Positions 1 to 8,843 of a stretch of DNA of 64,000 nt are shown here, piece after piece (the first letter of the stretch is position 1; each line of letters starts with the position of its first letter). The stretch is from Salinilacustrithrix flava (GTDB taxonomy: Bacteria; Actinomycetota; Acidimicrobiia; Acidimicrobiales; Salinilacustritrichaceae). Made by a program: the position numbers and the translations under genes. The notes beneath the pieces were generated by a model. That model was not told the origin of the DNA. It searched no databases and saw only the letters and a program-made list of their open reading frames with translations. The stretch spans positions 62,001 to 126,000 of the forward strand of contig JAMYFF010000002.1 of assembly GCA_024128875.1 (NCBI GenBank), given 5' to 3'.

Positions 1-858
1 GCAAACAATCGCCGGGATACCTGCCGCGAGCGCCTCAAGCACGGCGTTGGGGCGGCCCTCCTGATGACTCGCTAACACGAATATGTCCAGGCTTGAGAGG
101 AATCCTGCCACCTGCCGCCCTGGTTCTAGAGCACCGAGAAGCGTCACCGGCAACCCCGACGCGAGTCCTTCGAGTTCCTCCCGCCGGGGACCCTCCCCAG
201 CAATGCAGAACTCAAATGAGTGGCCGCGGTCAACCAGAATTCGTGCAGCCTCGATCAGGACCTCGTGCCCCTTCTCCCAAGTCAAACGTCCGACGGTTCC
301 CACTCGTAGTGGGCCCGACGAAGCTCGCTCAGTGCTCGAACTACGAAAAATCTCTCGGTCAATCGCATTCGGGATGAGGGCAACTTGACCATGCGAAAGC
401 GTGTGGGCATGCTCAATGAACTCAACGACAGTGACGGAATTTCCGACCCAAGCATCCGTCAGCGACCGAAGTCGTCGGTCCACGAACCGGTAGAGACCGC
501 TTCGCTCGTAGTCCACACCACGCTCGGAGATGACGATCTTCGGCTTCTGCCGGACTCCGAGAACTGCCAGTCGCGTATAGAGATTGCTCTGCCATAAGTT
601 CGAATGCACCACATCAAAACTGCCCTTCGCGACTACTCGTCGCAGACGGGCCATTCGAATGAGACCGGGGCTACCCCAGCGACGAAGCTCCGACACCGGT
701 ATTCCCGCAGCCTCGAATTCGGACGTCATCGATCCGGGTGAGGTTCCACACACCGTTGCGTCCCAGAACTTTCCGTGCGCCGCACGCACCAAACCGAGAA
801 GCTGTGTCTGTGCTCCGCCCGTCCGCATGGGGCCGATGACGTGGAGAACCCTCAGCAT
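1..858 (-). CDS. GT4 glycosyltransferase (3' end outside window)
   Basis: Retaining GT4 (GT-B fold) glycosyltransferase, expected to add a sugar to a lipid-linked or growing surface polysaccharide at the cytoplasmic face of the membrane. The first 286 residues are visible. The N-terminal Rossmann start carries MRTGGAQ at residues 11-17, typical of GT4. The second domain opens near residue 190 with VGRLTWEKGHE. The donor-binding loop SHQEGRPNAVLEALAAGIP lies just before the window edge. ATG at 858 is the only good start in front of the GGAQ motif. The reading frame leaves the window at base 1, so the C-terminus is missing, not broken. It is followed upstream on the same strand by two more glycosyltransferase-type genes. 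Codon use is looser than in the region right of 9.85 kb. The family is clear; donor and acceptor cannot be told. Confidence 0.9.
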   Translation of the reverse strand, partial: MLRVLHVIGPMRTGGAQTQLLGLVRAAHGKFWDATVCGTSPGSMTSEFEAAGIPVSELRRWGSPGLIRMARLRRVVAKGSFDVVHSNLWQSNLYTRLAVLGVRQKPKIVISERGVDYERSGLYRFVDRRLRSLTDAWVGNSVTVVEFIEHAHTLSHGQVALIPNAIDREIFRSSSTERASSGPLRVGTVGRLTWEKGHEVLIEAARILVDRGHSFEFCIAGEGPRREELEGLASGLPVTLLGALEPGRQVAGFLSSLDIFVLASHQEGRPNAVLEALAAGIPAIVC

Positions 859-1030
859 GACGCAGTCTGAGCACTTCGAAGAGCGCACAACTTTGATGGA
901 CCTCCGGCCCGCCGGCCTGGTGCACCCGACGAGGCTTGGCTCACGTGTTCGCGACTTAAGGCTATAGCGCCGCTCCAGACAGTGCCGGCGAGCCTCGTCG
1001 AATTGGCACGGCTGGAGCGTCCTTCCTGCG

Positions 1031-1990
1031 TCATACCGGAGAACCGCCGGGCCGCTTGTTATTCCGGGTCACGCGTGGCAGCACATCCTTGACGGACACC
1101 TCGCGGCGACGAACCGATTGAGCGAGCAGCATTGCAAGCGCCACGAGCGGATGCCTATAGAGCCCCCTATAGGAACGGAGATAGCCGAACCGCACGAGAA
1201 GACGCTCGGCTAGGTGTTGTTGGATGTCCTCTTGCGAGAGGTACTCGACAGCCTCCCGAAAGGCGTCGCCACCGTGATCGAGGTGATCGGGAGACACGCC
1301 GACGCCCTCGCTCGACAGCACGAGGGCAATCGCAGCAAGGCACGCCGAGCGCTCGACGGCAGGGTCGTGCCGGGCTGCCCTCACAAGGCGATATACGGTC
1401 AACCAGTGCGGAGATCGAGGACCTTCAGTGCGCAATTTGAGACCGCGTTGGAGTCCGTACCGCACCGCTTGCTCCAAGTCAGGGTTCGGAGCATGCAGGA
1501 TGACAGGGTTCGGCAGTCGTCGGACCGTCACGCCGCCCACCTCCCGCAACCACCGGTCAGTGTGGAGCGGTTCGACATGGTCCGCAGTCACAGCAGACGG
1601 TCGGAAGAAATGCGCACCATGGAGGTCATGCCGAGTGAACCAGTCGAATACTGGCACTGACAGCCTGTCAGGAGATCCGTTGACATCTGCCAATTGAAAC
1701 AATCTGAGCATGGAATCAGGGGCTGCAAGGACCATATCACCGTCGAGTTTCAGGACGCGATCAGCACAAGCGCTGTGGGCTTTCTCCAGCATGACCTGGT
1801 GGGCCTCGGCCTTACCAAGGCTTCGGATCACGAAGCTTTCGACGTCAACGCCCGCCTGCAGGCGCAGGGACTCTTGACCAGCCTCGAACTGCGGTTCACC
1901 CACAGTGGCCGTCAAGACAAGCACAGTCTTGATTTCATTCGTCACTTCAGACCTGTCCTTATCGGAGTTGAGGGACACTGACACCGCCAC
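1031..1990 (-). CDS. putative glycosyltransferase-like protein of the polysaccharide cluster
   Basis: A 319-residue soluble protein with no firm family assignment. After a variable N-terminus it has a beta-strand of the kind that opens a nucleotide-binding fold (KTVLVLTATV, residues 21-30). At residues 83-85 it has DGD within KLDGDMVL, where GT-A glycosyltransferases carry their metal-binding DXD. The rest is rich in His and Arg and has no membrane segment. The frame opens with GTG at 1990; a second GTG at 1945 has an AAGGACAGG-like ribosome site and would start the protein at TNEIKTV, so the start is open. It sits between two GT4 genes on the same strand, which supports a sugar-transfer role. 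It could instead be a polysaccharide-modifying enzyme of unknown type. Confidence 0.65.
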   Translation of the reverse strand: MAVSVSLNSDKDRSEVTNEIKTVLVLTATVGEPQFEAGQESLRLQAGVDVESFVIRSLGKAEAHQVMLEKAHSACADRVLKLDGDMVLAAPDSMLRLFQLADVNGSPDRLSVPVFDWFTRHDLHGAHFFRPSAVTADHVEPLHTDRWLREVGGVTVRRLPNPVILHAPNPDLEQAVRYGLQRGLKLRTEGPRSPHWLTVYRLVRAARHDPAVERSACLAAIALVLSSEGVGVSPDHLDHGGDAFREAVEYLSQEDIQQHLAERLLVRFGYLRSYRGLYRHPLVALAMLLAQSVRRREVSVKDVLPRVTRNNKRPGGSPV

Positions 1991-2036
1991 ACCCTCACAG
2001 GGACTTAAGGCGCCTATTGGTCGAAATGCAAAGCAT

Positions 2037-3338
2037 CTAGGAAACGCTCCGTTGAATGATGTCAGAATAGAGTCTCACCAAGTCATCGGCTAGGATGTCG
2101 GCATCGAATTGCTCTCGCACGACTCTCCGCGCCGCTGATCCCAACTCCACGATTTGCGATCGATCATAGAACAGTGCTGTGAGATGCTCGACGAGATGTT
2201 CAACATTGCGTTCTTCCGCCAGCAGGCCGCTCACGCCCGACGTGACAAGTTCAGGAATACCACTATGGACGGTGGAGACTGCGCACCGCCCGGCAGCCAT
2301 AGCTTCCATCAGCACGACCGGTATGCCCTCCATGTTGCCGTCAACGGCGGTCACGCTCGGAGCAAGCAATACATCCGACCAGGCGAGTTGCTGACGAAAG
2401 GCGTCCCGGTCCAGCATCCCCAGGAAGCGAACTGTCTCCGCGAGCCCGAGACGACGAGAAAGCGACTCTAGGTCCTTCCGCAGCGGCCCATCCCCAACGA
2501 TGACATACGTGACCTCGACACCCTCAGCGAGACAGCGCGCGACGGCGCGCAGTGCAAACTCAAGCCCCTTCTTCTCAACGAGGCGCGCGGCCGAGAGAAC
2601 CTTCAGTGGTTTCCCAGATCGGGACGGAGGAGCGGGAATTCCCGCCCACTGCGCCGTATCAACTCCCATGTGATGAACGATCGTTCGTTCAGGCGGCGCA
2701 CCTAGGCCGAGCAGACGCTGTCGGAAGTATTCGCTCACGGTGAGGAAGACATTGCCGCGCTCGAACAGCGAGTCGTACAGGCGCGGCCCCTCCTCTTCGA
2801 GCATCCTCGATACATCCGAGCCGTGAAAGGTGGTGACGAGAGGGACCCTCCCCCCTACCACCTCCAGTGCGTCCGCCATGCGACGACCGTTCCAGCCGTA
2901 GTGGCAATGGACGAGATCGTGACCTGCGATTGCCCGGGCCGGTGGAAGCTCCCGCAAGAGAGCGGCGGCGCGTGCGGGCGACGAGCGGTACCGATCAACT
3001 AGCCGACCAACCGACTCGCGTCGCGCTACGACTTTCGCGCTCTCGACGGCGCAACGTACGAACGCGCCGGCTCGGCTCCGTGGCTCCCGCCGGACGATGA
3101 CTTCATTCTCGAGCCCGTATCGGAAGTACGACTCATGGACCACCGTCCCCGTCGCTGGCGGCGAGCCCACGACGCTGACGTCGCATCCTCGATCGATCAG
3201 TGATGTGACGTGGTCAAGTATGAACGTCTCAGAAGGCTGAGGGAAGGAATCGGTGACGACGGCGATCTTTGGATGACCACGCCGTCGCAACTGATCCGTC
3301 ACGACCCCCACAGTACGCACGGAGGTCGCCCCCGACAC
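2037..3338 (-). CDS. GT4 glycosyltransferase, WcaL/colanic-acid type
   Basis: GT4 glycosyltransferase of the kind found in exopolysaccharide clusters (WcaL/AmsK-like). The N-domain opens with IAVVTDSFPQPSETFI, a hallmark of this group. HYGWNG (about residue 147) and TTFHGSDV (about 171) follow. The C-domain has SAARLVEKKGLEFALRA (about 270) and the nucleotide-sugar loop EGIPVVLMEAMAAG (about 360). Length, 433 residues, fits the family. GTG at 3338 is the furthest start; GTG at 3302 is equally possible and closer to the conserved core. The next gene, an ABC exporter, is divergent and its likely GTG is at 3353, so the two share a very short intergenic region. The sugar specificity cannot be read from sequence. 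Confidence 0.88.
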   Translation of the reverse strand: MSGATSVRTVGVVTDQLRRRGHPKIAVVTDSFPQPSETFILDHVTSLIDRGCDVSVVGSPPATGTVVHESYFRYGLENEVIVRREPRSRAGAFVRCAVESAKVVARRESVGRLVDRYRSSPARAAALLRELPPARAIAGHDLVHCHYGWNGRRMADALEVVGGRVPLVTTFHGSDVSRMLEEEGPRLYDSLFERGNVFLTVSEYFRQRLLGLGAPPERTIVHHMGVDTAQWAGIPAPPSRSGKPLKVLSAARLVEKKGLEFALRAVARCLAEGVEVTYVIVGDGPLRKDLESLSRRLGLAETVRFLGMLDRDAFRQQLAWSDVLLAPSVTAVDGNMEGIPVVLMEAMAAGRCAVSTVHSGIPELVTSGVSGLLAEERNVEHLVEHLTALFYDRSQIVELGSAARRVVREQFDADILADDLVRLYSDIIQRSVS

Positions 3339-3352
3339 TTAGTCTCGGGCAC

Positions 3353-5188
3353 GTGCCAGCCCCCACTCCTCGGACGTCGCCGGACGATTGGAAGCATTCC
3401 TCCCCTCAGGGCACACTCCGCAGCACAGTCGCAGAACTTCGCTCTGTCGTCCCCCGACGAGGCAAGGTCGGAGCCGCGATCGTCGCAGTGCAGTCCGTCC
3501 TCGCTGGCGGGCTCGAGGCAGTTCTGCTCGTCCTGGTACTAAACACAGCCCTCACGATCGTGGACGACGACCGTACGGTCGAGATCAACCTTCCGATCGT
3601 CGGCTCGTTGCATCCAAGCGCCGGCGTATCGCTGCTTGTCGCAACCGGGGCAGGCGTAGTCGTTCTGTTGATCCACCTGCATTCCGCCTGGCTGACGGCC
3701 GACGTCGCCGCGGTGAGTCTGCGAGGCGCTCGCGATCGTGCGATCAAGACGTATTCAGCCTCCGCATGGGCACAACAGTCAGCGGACCGCGAGGGCGCCT
3801 TGCAAGAGACGGTAACGACGATCTCCTACCAGATCGGCCAGCTCGTGGTGTCGTTGAGCACCCTCGTTTCGTCGCTCATACCGTTGGCGATGCTGCTCGG
3901 TGTCGCCGCAATCCTGCAGCCACTCGTTACATCGATCGTGCTCCTCTTCGGAGGGATGCTCTTTCTTGCGCTCCATCCCATCGCGTCAGCAACACGGCGC
4001 CGAGCGAATGACTACGTGCAAGTCAACAGCAGGTTCGCAGAAGCGATCACAGAGTGGACGGGACTCGCGCTCGAACTACGCGTGTTCGGGGTGGCGAGGA
4101 AGCGTATGGAGACGCTGTCCACTCACAATCGGGCCGCAACGGATGCGCTACGGCGGAGCAGGTTCCTCGCTCGAGCCGGGTCGTGGTTACTGCGAGATCT
4201 TGCGGTGCTGTTCTTGGTAGTCGCCGCCGGCGTCCTGTACTTGTCTGACGGAACCGAGCTCGCCGCTGCAGGAACTGTTGTCCTGCTCATCGTTCGGTCA
4301 CTCGCGTACGCTCAGAATGCGAACACCGCGCTGCAAGGAATGAACGAACAAGCGCCGGGACTCGAAGAGTTCTGCCGGCGGATGCGTTCCCTGGAGGCCG
4401 CGACCCCTGAAGCGGGTCTGGCAGCGGTCGGGCACCTGGGCGACCTGGACCTGCGAGGAGTCAGTTACGAGTACAGCCCCGGCGTGCCAACCCTGCGCGG
4501 CGTTACGATGCACATTGAGCAAGGGGAATGCATCGGCCTTGTTGGGCCATCGGGCGGCGGCAAGTCGACTCTCGCCCAGGTGTTGCTCCGACTGCGGACA
4601 CCTTCATCCGGCGACGTCACCGCTGGAGGTCTCAGGTACGAAGAGATCGACGATCCGAGTTGGAGCAAGCTCGTGTCCTTTGTTCCCCAGGAGCCGCGGC
4701 TTTTCGAAGGCACAGTCGCCGAAAACATTGCGTTCTTTCGAGACGCAACGATCGGCCAAATCGAAGAAGTGGCGCACGAGGCAGGACTGCTGGACGAAAT
4801 CAGGAGTCTCCCGCAGGCCATGCAGACCGTTCTCGGCCCGCGAGGCTCGGGCCTATCTGGTGGTCAGCGGCAACGCCTCGCATTTGCTCGAGCGCTCCTC
4901 GGACGGCCGGAACTGCTGATACTCGACGAGCCCACCAGCGCCCTCGATCTTCGATCAGAGGCGCTTCTCCAAGAGACGATAGTCCGTCTGAAGGGGCATG
5001 TGACTTGCTTCATCGTGGCGCACAGGCTGACCACGCTTGGGTGTTGTGATCGAGTCTTCGCGATGGAAGGCGGCACAACGAGGCTGTTAGAGTCGTTGGA
5101 CGAGGCACAAGTGCTCCTGAGCCAAGCGCATGAGGCCACCACAGTCGGTGAGGCCGACCAGCACTCGCCGGCAGCGCGTCCACTCTGA
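3353..5188 (+). CDS. ABC exporter, fused permease-ATPase half transporter
   Basis: Type IV (ABCB/MsbA-like) exporter half, working as a dimer in the cytoplasmic membrane to export a lipid-linked, peptide or polysaccharide substrate. The N-terminal half has hydrophobic spans, for example VSLLVATGAGVVVLLIHL. The C-terminal ATPase has Walker A GPSGGGKST (about residue 398), the Q-loop region SFVPQEPRLF, the signature LSGGQRQRLAFARALL (about 501), Walker B LLILDEPTSALD (about 522) and the switch His in VAHR (about 555). The open frame extends back to TTG at 3269, but that would overlap the divergent glycosyltransferase; GTG at 3353 removes the overlap. No C39 peptidase domain is present. Its neighbours are glycosyltransferases and an HPr-kinase-like ATPase. 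The function class is sure, the cargo unknown. Confidence 0.9.
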   Translation: MPAPTPRTSPDDWKHSSPQGTLRSTVAELRSVVPRRGKVGAAIVAVQSVLAGGLEAVLLVLVLNTALTIVDDDRTVEINLPIVGSLHPSAGVSLLVATGAGVVVLLIHLHSAWLTADVAAVSLRGARDRAIKTYSASAWAQQSADREGALQETVTTISYQIGQLVVSLSTLVSSLIPLAMLLGVAAILQPLVTSIVLLFGGMLFLALHPIASATRRRANDYVQVNSRFAEAITEWTGLALELRVFGVARKRMETLSTHNRAATDALRRSRFLARAGSWLLRDLAVLFLVVAAGVLYLSDGTELAAAGTVVLLIVRSLAYAQNANTALQGMNEQAPGLEEFCRRMRSLEAATPEAGLAAVGHLGDLDLRGVSYEYSPGVPTLRGVTMHIEQGECIGLVGPSGGGKSTLAQVLLRLRTPSSGDVTAGGLRYEEIDDPSWSKLVSFVPQEPRLFEGTVAENIAFFRDATIGQIEEVAHEAGLLDEIRSLPQAMQTVLGPRGSGLSGGQRQRLAFARALLGRPELLILDEPTSALDLRSEALLQETIVRLKGHVTCFIVAHRLTTLGCCDRVFAMEGGTTRLLESLDEAQVLLSQAHEATTVGEADQHSPAARPL

Positions 5189-5481
5189 AGCGTAGAGCCA
5201 TTGCGACTCGATATCCCTGTCGGGGTCATCTGCGGCAGATCGCCCTAGGCTGGCTGGCTTCGCGGGTGGACGGATATCCTCATTGGACCGAGCACCCGCC
5301 GATGACCGCATTGTCGGGCCCAGGATCCCGACTTGGTCGTGATTGTTGTCTGCGCAACACTCTCACGCCGCCGGCTGTTGACTTCCTGGGGTCACCATTT
5401 TGCGATCGGGCAATCCGAAGGCTCTCGCCGGTATCGCTCTGCAAGCAGGCATGGGGGTCGGCGGCGCGTAGCCTGCGGGTC

Positions 5482-6576
5482 ATGGCCTCGACCCACTCGC
5501 TCGGTCGGCTCACATTCGCCATCGACGGCGACCACCCGGGAGCGGGCCAACTGCGCGCTGAGTTCCCCCGCCAAGCGACGACGACGCCCGACATCGGCTT
5601 TCGTTTCGTCGACAGGCTGCCGGGTCTGGACAACCCTCGAACGACTGACTTCGGCGAGGCGTCGCAGGTCGCCTACCGGGTCGGGGCCGGGCGCATCACA
5701 TATCAGGTCACTCGCCGAACGAACCGATGGGATGTGGCCATCGTCGCGACCCCTGGCCGATCGATCCCTCCGCTTGTGCAACGCCTACGGAACTTCAACT
5801 ACCTATCCCGTGACGAACTCATCGCAAAGAGCGTCATCTACGGTCCAATGGATCATCTCGCCCACATCGCGGGACTCGATCGAGGTCAATCCCTCGCCCA
5901 CGCCAGTTCCGTCGCTCGAGACGGCAGGGGCGTGGCACTGTTCGCTGAGGGCGGCGTAGGCAAGACCAGCACGGCACTCAAGCTTGTCCTCGAACACGGA
6001 TGGTCACTGTTAGGTGATGACCTCGCAGTGCTTGCGGACGATGGAACGATTCATGCCCACCCGAAGCGCATGCAGATCTACGCCTATAACCTCGCTGGCG
6101 ACCCTGTCCTCCGTCACCGCCTGCTCAGCAGTCGATCTCCTATTGACCGCCTGCACTTCGAGTATCACGCGCGTCGGTACGGTCCGAAGAGCAGCCGTCG
6201 ACGGGTCTCCGCCGAGCAACTCCTCGGGCCAGGACGCACGGCGAACCAAGCCACGCTCGCCCTAGCAGTCCTTCTTCGTCGGATCGACAGCGGCGACTTG
6301 CGAGCACACGAGTTGGACCGTGAGCATGTGGTCGAAGAGATCACCAGGGTGATCCTCCACGAGATCGACCCTTACCGCCCTGTCCTCGCCGGCTTGGAAG
6401 CCTTGGGGATCACCACCATACTTCCGTCGGAGAGTGCTTTGGCGACACGGACCTCAGCTGTCATCCGGTCGGCGCTGGCTCAAGCAAGAGTGCTTGAGGT
6501 GTCCGTGCCACCAAGCACTGTGCCCGCCCAAGTCGTCGGCATCCTTCAATCGCACCTCGACAGCGCCCTCTCCTGA
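5482..6576 (+). CDS. HPr-kinase-like P-loop protein in polysaccharide cluster
   Basis: A 364-residue protein with a P-loop AEGGVGKTS near residue 153-161 and LLGDDLAVL about 20 residues later. This pairing (Walker A followed by a (S/G)DD strand) is typical of the HPr kinase/phosphorylase fold. The N-terminal half (about 150 residues) is not the usual HPr kinase N-domain. True HprK acts on HPr of the PTS; proteins like this one, found in polysaccharide or peptide-maturation clusters, are only known as relatives. An in-frame GTG exists at 5266, but that extension reads poorly; the ATG at 5482 followed by ASTHSLGRLTF is preferred. It is about 290 bp downstream of the ABC exporter on the same strand. 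It may phosphorylate a Ser/Thr target or a small molecule; that is inference. Confidence 0.75.
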   Translation: MASTHSLGRLTFAIDGDHPGAGQLRAEFPRQATTTPDIGFRFVDRLPGLDNPRTTDFGEASQVAYRVGAGRITYQVTRRTNRWDVAIVATPGRSIPPLVQRLRNFNYLSRDELIAKSVIYGPMDHLAHIAGLDRGQSLAHASSVARDGRGVALFAEGGVGKTSTALKLVLEHGWSLLGDDLAVLADDGTIHAHPKRMQIYAYNLAGDPVLRHRLLSSRSPIDRLHFEYHARRYGPKSSRRRVSAEQLLGPGRTANQATLALAVLLRRIDSGDLRAHELDREHVVEEITRVILHEIDPYRPVLAGLEALGITTILPSESALATRTSAVIRSALAQARVLEVSVPPSTVPAQVVGILQSHLDSALS

Positions 6577-6582
6577 ACCACG

Positions 6583-7215
6583 TCATGCGCCTTTCGTGCC
6601 CATCCCAAAGATTCGTGGTGGCAGCATGATGCGCCAGATGCGCACGTCCTCTAAGCCGGACATAATCACCTCGCGGTAGGCATCCTCCGAGAACCGATAG
6701 AAGTCATGGGTGTCGTGCACGCGCATGGTCACGGTGCCGCGAACCGCTACGTCGGGAAGTCCGAGACGTCTTGCCAGCCTGTGCATGCGTGACTCCCCGC
6801 GTAACTCAGCGAACCCGGGCGTGGAGATCAGTGCTGTCCCCCTGGCCGCCAGGACACGCTTCATCTCGGCGCACGCCCGCCAGAAATCCGGGATGTGCTC
6901 AAGGGTCGAGGCACAGACCACAAGGTCGAAGTAGCCGTCAGGCCACGGCAACTCCCGCGCATCGCCGCGCACGACCTCCAACCCATCGCAGGAGCCTTCC
7001 AAACCCAGGTTGATCCCCAGCCGCTCCGGAATGTCCGGTAGGTTCGCCAACACCCCATAGCGATCAGGGAGGGCTCCGACTTCCAAGGCTGTCCGCGGTC
7101 TCTCAGGCAGGTTTGCAATTGCTCTGACGTTCTCGTTCAATGTGCGGTCGATCACCGTTTGGACAGTACCCGCCACTCCCTGCGTCAACGGGGAGGCATC
7201 CGAGCAACGTGACAA
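6583..7215 (-). CDS. class I SAM-dependent methyltransferase
   Basis: Rossmann-fold methyltransferase of the UbiE/Methyltransf_11 type, 210 residues. Visible motifs are the SAM-binding motif I region ALEVGALPDRYG, the acidic/post-I segment VVRGDARELPWPDGYFDLVV (about 81-100), STLEHIPDFWRACAEMKRVL, and the strand TALISTPGF. Motif I is atypical: it has EVGALPDRYG rather than the GxGxG loop, although the following elements are regular. The C-terminus has a His- and Phe-rich stretch (HDTHDFYRFSEDAYRE) that is often seen in methyltransferases of polysaccharide clusters. It ends 6 bp from the convergent HPr-kinase-like gene. A role in methylating a sugar residue or lipid intermediate of the local polymer is inferred from the neighbours only. 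Confidence 0.8.
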   Translation of the reverse strand: MSRCSDASPLTQGVAGTVQTVIDRTLNENVRAIANLPERPRTALEVGALPDRYGVLANLPDIPERLGINLGLEGSCDGLEVVRGDARELPWPDGYFDLVVCASTLEHIPDFWRACAEMKRVLAARGTALISTPGFAELRGESRMHRLARRLGLPDVAVRGTVTMRVHDTHDFYRFSEDAYREVIMSGLEDVRIWRIMLPPRIFGMGTKGA

Positions 7216-7658
7216 GTGCGCCCTTCGACGGGCTGGCGCCGTGTGGCCCTCCCCAACCCATCACCAATCGGCACCGAGCGTCTCGTGGTCCCAGAGCCAA
7301 CAACAGCGCACCAGCTGGGCTTCCGAAATACCTCGGAGGATGGACAGTCTTCGCTCTGGTCTGAGTCCGACTTACCGGGGCTAATGATCCGGCGCCGGTC
7401 CCCGATGTGACGGGACGCACAGTCCGCGGCAGACGGACGTTCTAGACGCGTCACAGGAGGGTTCGGCGTTGAGCCTTCGGGCCCGTGTCGGAAGACTCAG
7501 CTTCGAATGCATCGGCATTGGTGCGTGCTGGCTGCGGTCCATCGATCCTTGAGCCGCAAGAACGCATCTCAACGACACTCATAGACGCCGAAGCAACGAA
7601 CCGACGATCCGTCCGCCCACTCCTTGCGCAGAACCTCCAGGATGCCCACGAGCAGCCA
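7216..7658. other. intergenic region without a convincing gene
   Basis: A 443-bp stretch between the start of the methyltransferase and the stop of the next minus-strand glycosyltransferase. Short open frames exist on both strands, but none has a ribosome site, a recognisable motif or steady codon bias. No strong hairpin or repeat was seen. It presumably holds the promoter of the methyltransferase gene. Confidence 0.5.
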
Positions 7659-8843
7659 TCAGCCGATTCTGTCGCGGAGGACCGACGCCATGCGGACCCA
7701 GTTGGACGTCGTTGTGTAGTTCTCCCTCACGTGTTCAAGCGCTGACTGCGCCCGTTCTCGGGCGTCAGATGGATCCGCCAACGCCTCAGCTATCGCATTC
7801 CTCAAGCCTGGGACATCACCCTCAGCCACGACCGACCCTCGTCCATCCGCCAAGAGATCGGGGATCCCGGACACCTTCGTGGCAATGACGGGCACGCCGC
7901 GGGCCATGGCCTCGATGAGAACATTCGGGACGCCGTCCCGGTCGCCAGATTCGGTTACGCGACTCGCCAAACAAAACACTGCTGCGTGATCGAGCAGTTC
8001 AGTAATCGTCCATTGATCGACGTGACCTCTGAACCGCACGCGGTCCGTCGCACCGAGCTGGAGCACGAGCCTTTCTAGCTTCTGCCGTTCCGCACCCTCT
8101 CCGACGATATCAAGCGAAACCTGATCAAGTTCTGCCACCGCCCGAATCAAGAGGTCATGCCCCTTCTTGGGCCGAAGAGCCCCGACGGAGACCACCTTCG
8201 TAGGGTCGGGCGAAAGATCGTCCGTAATGCGCACACAGTACTCGTCTGGGACTCCCATTCGCATCACCGTCGGGTCTACTCCGAAGCTAGAACGCACGTC
8301 CTCAGCGATTGTCTCTGACTCCACGAATACTGCCGAAGCGCGGCGGAGACGGTCCCCCAAGTATCTGTCACGGCACCTCCGTTCATAGATGTCGTGCGCA
8401 TGCGGAAACACCGCGTATGGCAGACCGTTCTGCTGAGCGATGTTATCGGCGGCGGTGGCGGATAGCCACGCGAAGTGAGCGAGGACGATATGCGCGGGTT
8501 CGATACTTCCTCGCACTGCAATCGCAGCACCCCATGCGCGTAGGTGCGGCAACCACGTACCGGGCCGGCCAAGCCGGAGGATCCGCCAGAGGCCGCCTAG
8601 GACGGCGGAGGGCCGACTGACCACCGCCGGGGCGATTCGCCGTGCGAACGCACCCAACGTCGGCACGAGGACCGAAATCGATGATTCGTCGACGATCCCG
8701 TCTGGCCGGCCGGGCGACCGAAGACTGACGACTTGAACATCACAACCAGAGTCGAGTGCTGCTGCGACTTCTCTACGTATGAAGGTCTCTGTCTCTTGAT
8801 TCCACTTGGAGACAACGTAAACAAGTCGCAGGCTACTGATCAT
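7659..8843 (-). CDS. GT4 glycosyltransferase
   Basis: GT4 glycosyltransferase, 394 residues from ATG 8843 (MISSLRLVYVVSKW). The open frame reaches back to 8879, but the ATG at 8843 lies 11 bases inside the end of the preceding gene and directly precedes the conserved first strand. The N-domain has WNQETETFIRREV, like the WcaL-type start, and VLAHFAWLSA. Next comes a PHAHDIYERRCRDRYL segment. The C-domain starts with VGALRPKKGHDLLIRAVA. The donor-site loop is SRVTESGDRDGVPNVLIEAM, followed by ARGVPVIATKVSGIPDLL. It overlaps the stop of the upstream GT2 gene, so both are probably translated from one messenger. Sugar specificity is unknown. Confidence 0.88.
   Translation of the reverse strand: MISSLRLVYVVSKWNQETETFIRREVAAALDSGCDVQVVSLRSPGRPDGIVDESSISVLVPTLGAFARRIAPAVVSRPSAVLGGLWRILRLGRPGTWLPHLRAWGAAIAVRGSIEPAHIVLAHFAWLSATAADNIAQQNGLPYAVFPHAHDIYERRCRDRYLGDRLRRASAVFVESETIAEDVRSSFGVDPTVMRMGVPDEYCVRITDDLSPDPTKVVSVGALRPKKGHDLLIRAVAELDQVSLDIVGEGAERQKLERLVLQLGATDRVRFRGHVDQWTITELLDHAAVFCLASRVTESGDRDGVPNVLIEAMARGVPVIATKVSGIPDLLADGRGSVVAEGDVPGLRNAIAEALADPSDARERAQSALEHVRENYTTTSNWVRMASVLRDRIG

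Noticed and set aside
5266..5481. N-terminal extension of the HPr-kinase-like protein from GTG 5266
   Set aside because: Residues in this part show no recognisable pattern and no ribosome site; the ATG 5482 starts a more regular protein.
7216..7410. Short plus-strand frame with IGTERLVVPEPT, like the start of a GNAT acetyltransferase
   Set aside because: Only about 20 residues resemble the family, the frame ends after 64 residues and there is no ribosome site. Chance or a decayed remnant.
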